Source of the DNA: Symbiodinium natans | Taxonomy: Eukaryota; Sar; Dinophyceae; Suessiales; Symbiodiniaceae | NCBI GenBank assembly: GCA_905221605.1 | Contig: CAJNDS010002585.1 | Location: forward strand, 186,001-250,000 | DNA length: 64,000 bases | Direction of reading: 5' to 3' | In this document: one piece after another, positions 33,422 to 43,608 of the stretch | How positions within the stretch are numbered: the first letter of the stretch is position 1 | Layout of the letters: every line of letters begins with the position of its first letter | Notes under the pieces: model-generated | What the model saw: the letters and a program-made list of their open reading frames with translations, nothing else | Told to the model about the DNA's origin: nothing | The model's database searches: none | Position numbers and translations under genes: made by a program

Positions 33422-33556
33422 CGGCGGCCAACCATTGGAGGGCGGGAAATGTCTGCCGGGACGGCCTAACGAAGACCACGCCTCTGCCTCTGCTGTAAAG
33501 GCTCCTGCAAAACCTCCTAAACATTCCTCAGCGTCTCGACTGGCTATGGAAGGCCG
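33422..33556 (-). CDS. Candidate internal exon, 45 codons
   Basis: A minus-strand frame (contains RPSIASRDAEECLGGFAGAF and EAWSSLGRPGRHFPPSNGW) runs from ACCATCAG to a GTAGGT donor, phase zero at both ends, so it joins in phase to exon 34349-34535. It is rich in alanine, glutamate and glycine. Family not recognised. Confidence 0.5.
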
Positions 33557-34348
33557 CTGATGGTTACCTCTCCTAAGCCCCAAAACCCGTAAAATCTCTA
33601 AAAATCCCTAAACTAACAGCGTAGAGCATATGGGAGTCTCTAGGCCACGGTGAATCGGAAACTTCCCCCATGTGACAGACAGGCCATGCTCGAGTGAGGG
33701 AGCGGCTCTTAACCCTCAGACCTAGACCTTTAGGAGCCCTATGCAAGGTGAGGGTTCATAGGGGGTTGCGGCTCTGCGGCTCTCACGCGGCTTCATAGTG
33801 GTTTTAGGGTCTTAGGGTGAATAGGGTGTTCGGGGTGTTCGGGCTTTAGGGTTCAGGTTTGCTTGGAGCTTCAAGGGGGCGTATGGGTTCAGTGGGCCAG
33901 GTCCAGCTGAAGAGGCTCGGCTTCTTGGTCGCATCAATATATTTGACCTGGCTTTTTCTAGGGAGTAGGGTTTAGTTTCTAGAACTCAAGGTCCAGCGTT
34001 CGATGCGTGCACTTGACGAAGCTTTTCAAGTACCGGGCCTCTCTGGTATGGGCCCCTTTTCGTTGGGCCGACCAAGTTTGTCCCCTGTGATTTCATTAAG
34101 GCTACACTAGACCGTCTTTCCAGGGCATTTGCGGGCAGGGACACCGCAGTTTCTCTGCAATTCCTAACATCATTCCTATGATCCATTCCCTCATACGTAT
34201 AATCCGTCGCCTCATAACTCTCATGCGGGCTTTTGTGGCTTCAGGTGAAGAGCGGTCTGCCCAGCCTGGCCGGTGCCACCGACCAACGTGAGGCCATAGA
34301 GCGCCTAAATCCCGAGGCTGCTTGCGATTCATCAGATTTGGAGCTTAC

Positions 34349-34535
34349 AAACGGCCGGTAGAAGGGTAGAACGTCGACCTTCGGGATTCGAGGCTGTGAA
34401 GCCCTTAGCATTGATCTGCAGTCCTGTATAAACTCAGCAACACCCTCATCTGAACCCCGCTTTGGGAAGGACGTCAACGTAGTTGCTGGAGGTAGAGTGT
34501 TCCGGGGATCTAGGAGGCCTGGAGGAGTAAACCGT
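34349..34535 (-). CDS. Candidate internal exon, 62 codons
   Basis: On the minus strand the acceptor CCCTTTGTTGCAG and the donor GTAAGC are both near consensus. The 187-bp frame between them is open and protein-like (contains TSFPKRGSDEGVAEFIQDCR and SQPRIPKVDVLPFYRPF). It enters after a two-base split codon and leaves at phase zero. A further minus-strand frame (33986-34186) may be downstream coding sequence, but its phase is not settled. No family recognised. Confidence 0.6.
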
Positions 34536-34689
34536 CTGCAACAAAGGGTCGACGGTTGAGGCCAAAAAAAGGGCCTTCCTTAAGCTTCCATGCGTAGGGC
34601 GCACAGGTCCTGGTTCAAGGTGTGATCATGCACTGACGGGCTGGAGAGGGCAAACTTTTTTCAAAAAGCCCCCTGAGGTGAAGCCTTAT

Positions 34690-34930
34690 TTTCAGGCCAT
34701 GAAGACGACCACCAGACATGTTCCAGTTGCCTTGTGTCGACTATTTCATGACTGAAAAGGCCCACCCGGCAATGAAGACGTCGCTTCTGCCTAAAGAACT
34801 CAAAGAAGACTCGATGAAACCTTGACTTCTGCTGTGCTAAGGTCCGGACAAACTCGCAGTCTTCCTGGATCCAGGCCATGTAACCGTTCATAATCCAGGG
34901 TGTGGACGAGTTAGGCGTTTGCAGAATCGA
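34690..34930 (-). CDS. Candidate exon, boundaries uncertain
   Basis: The minus-strand frame contains MAWIQEDCEFVRTLAQQKSR and FRQKRRLHCRVGLFSHEI, clearly protein-like and basic. The frame is open from about 34984 to 34661. No decisive donor was found (GTGGGC is the best) and the acceptor is unclear. It lies just upstream, on the same strand, of exon 34349-34535. Confidence 0.4.
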
Positions 34931-35153
34931 GCTTGCAACACTCGTCCCAACACTGCACTTTTTGGACCCCCAGATTTTGGACACAAAAGTTTCGATTTGT
35001 CCTACGTTCCCCGTGGGTTCCTTGCAAGAGGGCCTATGCGATGAGAACGCTTCACATCGGCAACCCCATAACCCGAAACCCTGCTGTTTTTGAGGCTGGG
35101 CATGTCCGCCACGCTAGTGAGAGAGTCAAGCGACGGTTTTATACTTTCCATTT

Positions 35154-35193
35154 GGGATGTTCCCCCTTATACTAACACTCCTCAATAGGGATT
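35154..35193. mobile_element. Truncated MITE-like element, family A copy 3
   Basis: About forty bases beginning GGGATGTTCCCCCTTA and ending in GGGATT match one arm of the element at 14774-14868 read on the opposite strand. The other arm is absent, so this is a fragment. Confidence 0.5.
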
Positions 35194-36028
35194 CGGGGTA
35201 AACCACCAAAACCTACAGTCCATTTTTTTTGGGGGGGGAGGGGTAGGGTGGGTAGGGTCGTGCAACTTCTGTGCCATGGTTGGTTGGTCATAGTATCCCA
35301 CACAATAAATATAGGCTACAGTAGCTAAAGTGCTGATGATGCTTCCTTTAAAGGGCCTTTTATAAATCGTAGGATTATATATATATATAGAGATATTTAT
35401 ATATATATAACCAAAAAAGTTCATTCTACCTACCCAGTCTTTAGGTTTATCAAGTCCCAAGGTTCCGTGAGGCCGTAGCGAGATGCTGTGCGCGGCTTTG
35501 GCCAGAGGTTGACGTTTTCGGTGAGCGTAAACCTCTCCGGTTGAGGGCTCTCTAAGGTTGTGTGGTGGTGGTGCGGAGGCTTCTTTGGGGGCTCGAGGTT
35601 GATAGGGGGGGGCCGATGAATGCTAAATTTTTATGGCTTTGTAAGGATTATGTAGGGGATTAAGGGTTCAAACCTACCCCTGATTGGGTCTTGTTCCTAG
35701 GCAAGGCTTCACAACAGCTGGTCCATCAAGGGTGAAAACATGTCAAGTTTTTGGGGCCCCCGGCAATATGGGGGAAGGACATCCCAAGAGCTTTGGAGAC
35801 TGCAACAGATGCTAGAAAGATGGCGCCAAGGAAGTTGGCTGTTGCTGCTGTGCATAGATTGCAGACTTTGAAGGGCTCCATGAAATCTCATGAATGACAA
35901 CCCCCTGCTGGAATGTTCCTTGGGTGCCTCCAGACAGGTTTGGCAGGCATGGGCCGGGTATGCATATGCAATGAAGCTGACAAGAAGGGATGCAAGTACC
36001 TGAATGAGCTGCCACAGTCAATACTTAC

Positions 36029-36217
36029 TTGATCCTTGCAACCATCCCAAGATATCCAAAGCCCTGCAACAATGAATCCCGCATGGCGCGGAATGTTTTC
36101 CATTGCTACCCGCTTCGACTGGACTCTTTGAGGTGAATTCCTGAGGTGCTCTGCAAGTCTTAACGCTGACATCAAGACCCTCGCCGTCCCCCCTTCGGTT
36201 CCAACAGAACGGTACAT
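36029..36217 (-). CDS. Candidate exon, 63 codons, unknown protein
   Basis: A minus-strand frame (begins MYRSVGTEGGTARVLM, contains LRLAEHLRNSPQRVQSKRVA, ends ISWDGCKDQ) is bounded by an acceptor GCTCCTCGGCAG and a perfect GTAAGT donor, phase zero at both ends. Because ATG is its first codon, it could also be a first exon. A protein-like frame just downstream on the same strand (about 35809-35960, containing GVVIHEISWSPSKSAIYAQ) ends in TAG and may be the last exon. Not recognised. Confidence 0.6.
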
Positions 36218-36639
36218 CTGCCGAGGAGCACGTGGTCTTCATACTTGAAAGGAGTGGATGTCAGGATACCACCTCCACTTGAAGCGAATGAGGGCCAAGT
36301 ACTCCAGGAGAAAGAGTTCAGAAAGAAGGCTTTAATGCAAGGCAAAAAAAGGGATCAGGGAGTAAAATCCCACTGCCAACGCACCAGTCACCAGCCGGTC
36401 CAAAAATCGCAGATGGTCGCCCCGCAGCCATGCTCCGGGACTCTGCAAGACCGAACCCAAATGCCAAAAACACGTATTGCGACCTTGCGTGACACCTGGT
36501 CAAAACAGTTGGACATGCTTGGGGGCACTGTGCAGCTGAGTTGCCAAAACTGCAGCCCCAAGACCGCAATTCTCAAATGCAAGTTGACGCCACACATGCC
36601 TAACATGGTATACTTTTCATTTCCCCACCCTGCGCCCTA

Positions 36640-36990
36640 CCCCCTAAACCCCCCTACCCTAAACCCTAAAACCTACACCCTACACCCTAAATCCTTTTCA
36701 GGCTCAGCCGGATCCGAGTTCAACTTTAACCCCTAAACCCTACACCCTAAAAACCGTAAACCCGAACCCTAAACCCTAAACTCCGGGGGGAGCCTCCACA
36801 CTTGCAGCAAGCCTCGTTGCTGCTCGAGCCCAGGACCCTGGTCTCGCTGCAGCTGGATGTTGCCAGCTGCTGGCCTGGTTTAGGGTTTATAGGGTTTGGG
36901 GTTTCGGGGTTAAAGGGTTAAGGGTTTGGGGTTGAGGGTTTTCGTGTTTGGGGTTTCGGGTTTGGGGTTTTTGGGTTTGGGGTGTTTTGG
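36640..36990. repeat. Degenerate telomere-like runs, both orientations
   Basis: CCCTAAACC/CCCTACACC units at about 36640-36780, then GGGTTTGGGGTT and GGGTTTCGGG units in the opposite orientation at 36876-36990. Heavily mutated. Confidence 0.75.
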
Positions 36991-37538
36991 TTTGGGCATC
37001 ATGCCGCGAAAACTCTCAGGGCCTGAAGTTCAACAAAGCATCGCGAGCTGTTGTGTCAAGACCCGCCATGCCCTTGCAGGTCCGGATGTGGGCTCCTTCC
37101 TACATGCACCTCCGCCAGTCGAGACATCAGGAGATAACTGCCCATTCAACTGCAGTGCACGCACTGGAACCTGACTGAGCAATGGCGAACTTACCTGAGT
37201 TTTGGGGGGTGATGTGTATTTCTGTGGCATGAGGATTTTTTTCATAGAAGGACCAGAAAGGGGATCTCAGGTTTAGGGAAGTTTCGGGTGCAAGGGTCTA
37301 GGCAAGACTCATAAAGGGAACGGAAAAATTGCTAAGATTACTTTCCTAGTGGTCCCTTTATAGTTATACTGCTATAACCCCCAAAACCCTGTTCGAACTT
37401 TTGAGGCCCCTAAGCCTGAAGACCTCCGAGTCCTGCCCTCCGTCCCATGCCGGGGAGCAGGTCTTGCCGTCCTCGCTGATCCATCCAGCGACGTCCGCGC
37501 AGGCGGAGTGCCTCAGAACCCAAGAAAGAACTCCCCTA

Positions 37539-37608
37539 GTCTAAGGGTAGTTACATGGTCCCTTCATATGGGGACTAATATTTAGGGCCCATGAAACTAC
37601 CCTCAGAC
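37539..37608. mobile_element. 70-bp hairpin with 24-bp inverted repeats
   Basis: GTCTAAGGGTAGTTACATGG at the left is the inverse of CCATGAAACTACCCTCAGAC at the right, with three mismatches across 24 bp and a loop of about 22 bases. It is small enough to be a solo hairpin, MITE remnant or RNA hairpin. No copy elsewhere in the window. Confidence 0.6.
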
Positions 37609-38230
37609 CAAGATCCCTGTGCGACTAGGGAAATACCAGGTTTTGGGCTTCATAGGGGTGAAGGTTCAGCGTCTGGACAAATGACTAACGAGCAACCTTT
37701 TTTTGGTTCGAGGCGCGGGGGCATTTTGTGGATGCAGAAGTTTGGGCTTGAAAAGGTCGAAGGAAAAGTTCTCGTTGGAAGATGCTAAAAGTGATTCTTG
37801 AATGCTTACACAGACACAGCTATCGGGTCAAGTTTAGAGTTTGCCCTGTCATTGGTACTTTGCATTGGGAAGCTGAGACTGCTCAGAGACGAGTGTTCTT
37901 GCGGGGAGGTGCGCGTGAGCACCAAGCTGAGGTGCCCTGAACCAGGCGTATACACGTGCAAAGAAACCTGAGGTCGGAAACTTATCACTCTTTTAGCAGC
38001 TGCAGGAGCGCCTTCTTAGCAGAACGTGCCGTTCCAATTTGCTGAACTAACAGTCTGGCATAGCACGCTGATGTTACGATGTTAGAAAGGTCTGGTGTGA
38101 CCTGTAGATCTGAACTCCAGAGTGCAGGGCACATAAGCCATGAAGATACACACACCGACTGAAGATACACACACCGACAATAACTCATATACACCAAGAT
38201 TCCAGTCACTGGACAGCAGGCATGCTCCGC

Positions 38231-38334
38231 AGAGACTCCAATATTTCTTAATTGAGGGAATATGCCTTAAAACATATTAGGGTTCCTATTGCAATCTAAG
38301 GGCTATTCCTTAATTGAGGGGTTCTGGAGTCTCT
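38231..38334. mobile_element. MITE-like hairpin element, family B copy 2
   Basis: Terminal inverted repeats AGAGACTCCA/TGGAGTCTCT with subterminal inverted TTCTTAATTGAGGGAATA and TATTCCTTAATTGAGGGG. Length is 104 bp, AT-rich, non-coding. Same family as 28778-28883. Confidence 0.7.
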
Positions 38335-38340
38335 GACTCC

Positions 38341-38562
38341 TCAAACCCTGAACCCTAAACCCTAAACCCTACTGTAAACAGCAGGCATGACTCCTCAATG
38401 GAATGCAGCCGGAGTACCCAGAGTCCCCCGGGCGCTTCACAAAAGCCGGCTGGCGGGCCTTGCAGCCCCCGCCTGGCGAGGATTTCAAGGTTCTGGGGTT
38501 TAGGACTGAGGGTTGAGGGGGGTTGTTAGGGTTTAGGGTTTAGGGTTGAGGGTTGAGGGGGC
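38341..38562. repeat. Telomere-like runs, both orientations
   Basis: CCCTGAACCCTAAACCC at 38341-38373, then TTAGGGTTTAGGG and GGGTTGAGGG units at about 38495-38562. The second run begins about 40 bases inside the intron downstream of exon 38606-38707. Confidence 0.8.
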
Positions 38563-38605
38563 TTCTGCGCCCCCTTCGACCTGCAAAACAACCCCGCGCA
38601 CGTAC

Positions 38606-38707
38606 TCGCTTTACTGGCTTGCTTGCCATCCAACATCGAACTCTTTGAAGAGGCATCAAAGGATGCTGCAGCTAGTTTCAGCAAGTCATCCCAAGGCCTT
38701 CCAAACT
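38606..38707 (-). CDS. Candidate internal exon, 33 codons
   Basis: A minus-strand frame (contains FGRPWDDLLKLAAASFDASS and MLDGKQASKA) lies between an excellent acceptor, GGTCTCTTTTTTGCAG, and a GTACGT donor. It begins with two bases and ends with one base of split codons. The sequence looks like an amphipathic helix. No family recognised. Confidence 0.6.
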
Positions 38708-39611
38708 CTGCAAAAAAGAGACCCTCCAGCTTGCAGTCTTGCCCAGGATAGCTTTTGCATCTCCTATCCGAGGGCGCATTTCGCACCCATGGCTCTGGCT
38801 GCCGAGAGGCTGAAAAAGGTGCAGCCATTGCAGTCCTTCTTTGGGGTTTTGGGGTTCTGAGGTTCGCCTTTTGTCAGCCAAGGCCGCATGGAACATTCGG
38901 AGTGTTTGGACACAAACGGGTTGGATCAGTTGGATCCCTACACTGAGATCAGGCGGTGCAGGTTTTGTTCCACGACAGCACCTCACCGCAGTGTGACGGT
39001 CCTGCAGGGATTGTTGTTGTTACGCAAATCGAGCAACTACCGCCTGCCAGCCTGCACCCCATACTCCAAGCGGTTTGGATCCTACCGTGGGCCGAGGGTG
39101 TCCTTATTGTAGTGTTGAGCTTTGACCTTTTGCATCGATAAGCCCGCTGTAGAAAGCTCAAGGATTTGACCCCCACAGTCTAGTTTCCGGCTCCACACCC
39201 AACCCACAAGCCTCTGTCCCTATTCAAGAGACATGTCGGTCCGCTCGCGAAACCGGACAGCAGCTCACTCGAGGCCCATGATCCCAGCGGGCTTGGATCA
39301 CCGCCTCAGCTGGTCGGCGACTAGTGGGAAGAACATGTCCCCGTATTGATCGAAGATTTACCAAGTAACAGCAAACCTGCAATCCATATACTTTAGTCTT
39401 ATCTTACCTCTAAAGAAGTCCATGGGTGAAATAGACAGAGCCAAAACCTCTGCTTCACAACAGCCTCGCTGCCAGCTCGTTGCCCCCACACCTGTTTTCG
39501 GATTGGGGCTAGATGATTGTTTCCCATCCTGCAAGGACCACTGACTGTTTAGGCTGCTCAGGTCTCCCGAAAGCGTGGGGCGACGCAGAACGCTGAATAA
39601 GAGCTCAACAA

Positions 39612-39824
39612 CTAAACTTGCGCTTCATTCTCCATGGCCTGCTCAAACCCACCACCACACAAAGCGTCCAATTCGAAAACCCGCCTACAGCCTACAGCAT
39701 TCATCATGGTTGGAGATGCAACAGTCAGCATCAACGAGCAAAGAGTTTGTGCCAAGGCGAAACGATTCGAGCTTGCAGAGAGCACCAAATTCGTCAGATT
39801 CGGATACAACTTACGGAATTTCAC
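39612..39824 (-). CDS. Doubtful coding frame, strand unresolved
   Basis: A 70-codon minus-strand frame (contains YPNLTNLVLSASSNRFALAQ and MMNAVGCRRVFELDALCG) is protein-like, but so are two plus-strand frames over the same DNA (39618-39986 and 39634-39831). Without clear splice pairs I cannot decide. Listed because coding in one of the frames is likely. Confidence 0.25.
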   Translation of the reverse strand: MKFRKLYPNLTNLVLSASSNRFALAQTLCSLMLTVASPTMMNAVGCRRVFELDALCGGGFEQAMENEAQV

Positions 39825-40871
39825 GGGCTAGAGGCAGCCAATCTTGCTCAAACTCTGTACCGTCTGTACCGTATGATCGAAGGCCTGTGCAATCCCACAC
39901 CTTCTTGGGTTGACCACTGGCCAGCTGGCTCATATGACTCATATGCCACGAGAATTGCCGTCCTGGCTCGGTCTAAGGTTTCCTAGGTCCTAGTCCCGTT
40001 GAACCCCCCCCCCCCCCCGTCACTTGGTCTTGCAAACACGGCGGTCCGGGCCAAAGGCCGACATGCTGGGAATGGGGTGCATCCGCTCACCCTTCTGCAA
40101 AGAACCTGCCTTTCTCTGGGTTTTCCTCCATGAATCAACTCATGCGACTTGTGGAAACCCCCCAAAACTGTGAGATGCAAGGGGGCCCCTGTGATTTTGA
40201 CAAAGAATGTCAGCCTTGGGTACTAAGCTGCCTTCATCTGCCCCCGGCCTCTTATCCGACCAGTTGGCCTCGAGCCCATCGCTCACTTTGGACTCCTTCA
40301 AGATAGGGGTGAGATTCTCGAGTTTAGGGTTTTCGGTTAGGGTAACCAGCGGGTTTCTTACTGCATCAGGTCAAGGGGAAACGGTAGTTGCGAGGGGCGC
40401 AAAGCAACCGCCATTCAGTTACCATCCGCTGGAATTGTGCATCTACCGGGCGCCTCCAGGGAAATTAACCCACAGGAACTCTGACATATGCCTGTCAGTT
40501 CATGGCAGGGAAATCGCGCACCAAAACTCATACCCCTCAAGTGGCGTTGATTCTGTCATGACACCAAACTGAAACTGTACCTCTTCAAAACATCCGCAAC
40601 GTCAATGGAAGTCGCGGACCCCCGGAAGATCCCAGTAGCTACCCACACCCTGAGACCCCCTCAGGAGTCTGCGCCTGAAAAACGGTGTCAGCAGACTCTT
40701 CGCTGAGAAGAACCTGCAGAAGCCGCAGGTCAAGGCTGTTTGGTAGGCTTCTCCGCCTAGACCCGCCTCAGACTCGCCTCAGCAGGGTTTTGTGGGATTG
40801 CCAAGCAGACCCCGCGGCGTGGGATGCAGTGACATGACACGGAGCAAGTCAAGGGTGCATTTTGCAAACAT

Positions 40872-40953
40872 GAGGGTTTAGGGTTTAGGGTTTAGGGTTT
40901 AGGGTTTAGGGTTTAGGGTTTAGGGTTTAGGGTTTAGGGTTTAGGGTTTAGGG
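40872..40953 (-). repeat. Telomere-like array (TTTAGGG)
   Basis: Twelve perfect TTTAGGG units, G-rich strand on top. Confidence 0.95.
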
Positions 40954-41485
40954 CCAATAGACAAGCCTGTCCAGCAGAGCAGTGGGAAGTGGGAACCTTG
41001 TGTTTCTCTGGCGTCAATTAATGGCTCTTTGAAGGAACGTGCCTTTGCTGCCCGTGGAGCTCGCGGTGCCTTGCACCCTTCAAACCTGAGTTGCAAGAGC
41101 TGTGACAAGTAGGGAGGGTAATTGATTCCGTGTTGTTATAGAGGGTTTGCTGGTCTGTAGCATTGAGACCCGTATGGCAAACAGGACACAATTGGGTCAG
41201 GAGTCATGGCTCAGGATTCAGGGCGAGTGCCTCGGCTCATGATGCTCATCTTGAGCTAGTCAACTCAAGGCCCTCGACTGCCAGTTCCAGCCATGACAAA
41301 GTCAATTGCGACGCCACGGCACATCTGAGATGGATTGTCGGAAGCGTTTTGCACCTTTCAAGGAACAGGCTCATGCTGGGCTTTCAGCACAGTTTCCTAT
41401 AGCAACACGTCATATAGGTCAGAGCGGTGCCATCTGAATCTGGGGGTGCTCTTCAAGGCGCCAGCACACCAATGTAGGCACTTAC

Positions 41486-41748
41486 TTCCCCACAAGCTCT
41501 GCCAGCAGCTGCTTCGATGCAATGTGAATGATGACTGCCACACATGAGCACCGTTGTTCTGTAGGCTTGTTTCTCCGAGCGGCATGGTTGTCTAGGGAGC
41601 CAACGTCCGTGGGCAATGTGACGGCCACGACTCTGCCAACCTCCATTGGGCATTCATGCTCTGTGCCGTGTACAACACTCACAACATGTCTTGATACAAG
41701 GTTTGTATCGGGTGGAGATTGTTTTTGGGGCGTGTTCCTTGGCTTGCT
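41486..41748 (-). CDS. Candidate internal exon, 87 codons
   Basis: The minus-strand frame follows GGTTGTCCTAG and ends at a perfect GTAAGT donor, phase zero in and two bases out. It contains LVSRHVVSVVHGTEHECPME, VGRVVAVTLPTDVGSLDN and VAVIIHIASKQLLAELVG, giving strongly alternating hydrophobic segments typical of a folded protein. Not recognised. Same strand as exon 42838-43065, 1.1 kb upstream in transcription order. Confidence 0.6.
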
Positions 41749-42837
41749 CTAGGACAACCTTTATTCCTGCTGTTTTTTCAACGGATTTCGACTAAGGTTT
41801 CATGGGATTCGCATTGGTTGAATACAGAATCCTATTGCTTCTGTTCGAAATCCGTACTAAGCGTTGGGTCGGTTTCCTTGCTGATCCCTTGCAAACAAAC
41901 CTCTATTCCCTCCGCATCTCAAGAAGATTTCTATGAGTTTCCTCTGCTCGAATTCTCATGAACTGAAATAGGCTTTTCAGAAGAGTTCTTCTCTAAATTT
42001 CGGACGGTAATTCTAATCGAATACCAAACACAGTGCTCGCATGATGGGCTTGGAAAGGACTCATCAGGTTCTTCCTGGCAAGCATTGCAAGTATTTCAGA
42101 AAAGGGGAGGGCACGCTAATTTGCAAACGCAATGCTCGTACTGTCAAGGACCAAACACAATGCTCGCAAGACGGGTTTGGAAAGGATTCCTATGCTTTTA
42201 AGGGCAAGTTCTCTTCTGGGCATAAACAAGCAGCAAAGGGGGGGTGGGGAAGGGGGGGGGGGGGCGGGCAGCAGTTGCAAACACAATGTCCGCAGGATGG
42301 GTAGGATTCCGATGCTTCTGCGGCTGGAGAAAGCGACGAAAGCCAGGCCAAGAACTGGGCGTTGATGGGTCTGAGAGCTGTTGAGGGTTTAGGGCCATAC
42401 GCTCCTTGAACAGCCTGCTCTGTAAACACTGTAAGAGGTGCGATCAACGTATCGTTCAAGTCTTGATGTTTTCGTACCCAGCCCACGGCTGTCGCTCCTC
42501 CTCACGAGCCCAGGAGCTCCAGGCTAACCACTACTTGGTCCTACTCGCTCCTGACAGAAGTCAGGGCTGAACCAGCCCATTGCTGCGAGAAGACCCCCCA
42601 ACTCCCAAACTCCAGTGTTTTTGCAGGAGCTTCGCCTCTTCTGACGCTGCGCTTGGCCCCTTGCCTAGGCATTGAACCGCAATTCATTGACAGCGCATCG
42701 TTCTCACAAGTCGAAAATACAGATGTCTGCAACATTATGCCAACTCTAGCAGCACATACTTGGCTCTGATGCCACGAACTCTAATCGCAGGAGCACCAGC
42801 AGCGGGCACACTTAAGTATTGCTGGTGAAAGACTGAC

Positions 42838-43065
42838 CTGAAGGCGCAGCCTGGCAAAGAAGAGTTCTCCTGCTCAATGAGAGCTTGATATCTAGATCCA
42901 GGAGGGCAGGACCCACAGATGGCACTGCGTCGACCAAGAACTTCATCACTTCAACGAGAAGACAACTGCTAGGACTTCTCCCGTCCCAATCCCCAACCGA
43001 GACTTCGCCGCTGCTTCTGCACAGGATTGGGCGGAAGTCCGATGCAATGCTGCGAGTCATGAATA
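42838..43065 (-). CDS. Candidate internal exon, 75 codons
   Basis: The best-defined exon in the window. The acceptor CTGTTTGCACTGCTTGCAG and the donor GTCAGT enclose an open 228-bp frame: two split bases, 75 codons, one split base. It contains TRSIASDFRPILCRSSGE, CLLVEVMKFLVDAVPSVGP and LLDLDIKLSLSRRTLL. Composition is that of a folded soluble protein with an amphipathic helix near residues 34-46. No family recognised. A protein-like frame at 42541-42735 on the same strand follows an acceptor (ATGTTGCAG), but its phase does not join directly. Confidence 0.65.
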
Positions 43066-43608
43066 CTGCAAGCAGTGCAAACAGTCACAGGAGATAGGAG
43101 ACGAGTGCAGCAACAAGAAAAACAGCAAGTTCCCATCGGGCCATGGCAGCCCCCAATGTAATTACTATGACTTGCTGAGCTACCGTCACGCTGCGCCAGA
43201 AGCTGGCGAACCTGCAGGTCAAGACGCTAGGGGGCAACATTGAATGGTTCATGACCTGTCAACTTAGGATGAAGTGGGTTTTTGCTTCCGACTTCGCAAG
43301 GACGAGCCCGCATTGCAGGGTGGTTGGGGTCGGTTGGATCTCGTCTCAGAGGTCTGTGTTGTTACACTGCTTGCAGCATCCGAGCACTTGGATGTACACA
43401 GACATGACGACATGGTTTAAGGCCTACGGTTGGGGGCTCAGTTATTCAGGATGTTGATTTACTGGTGGGGAAATGGGATTGTAGGGCTTCCGCATACACA
43501 TCTTATATATATATATATGTACGTAGGACCTTTAGGGTCTATTTGGCGCTGCGCTTGGCCTCGACCTCAAGGACTTCTGGGATTTTATGTTTTAAGGATA
43601 TTATGCAT

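Noticed and set aside
40207-40572. 121-codon plus-strand frame
   Set aside because: Has an ATG and no obvious low complexity, but no motif, no splice support and opposite orientation to all other supported exons.
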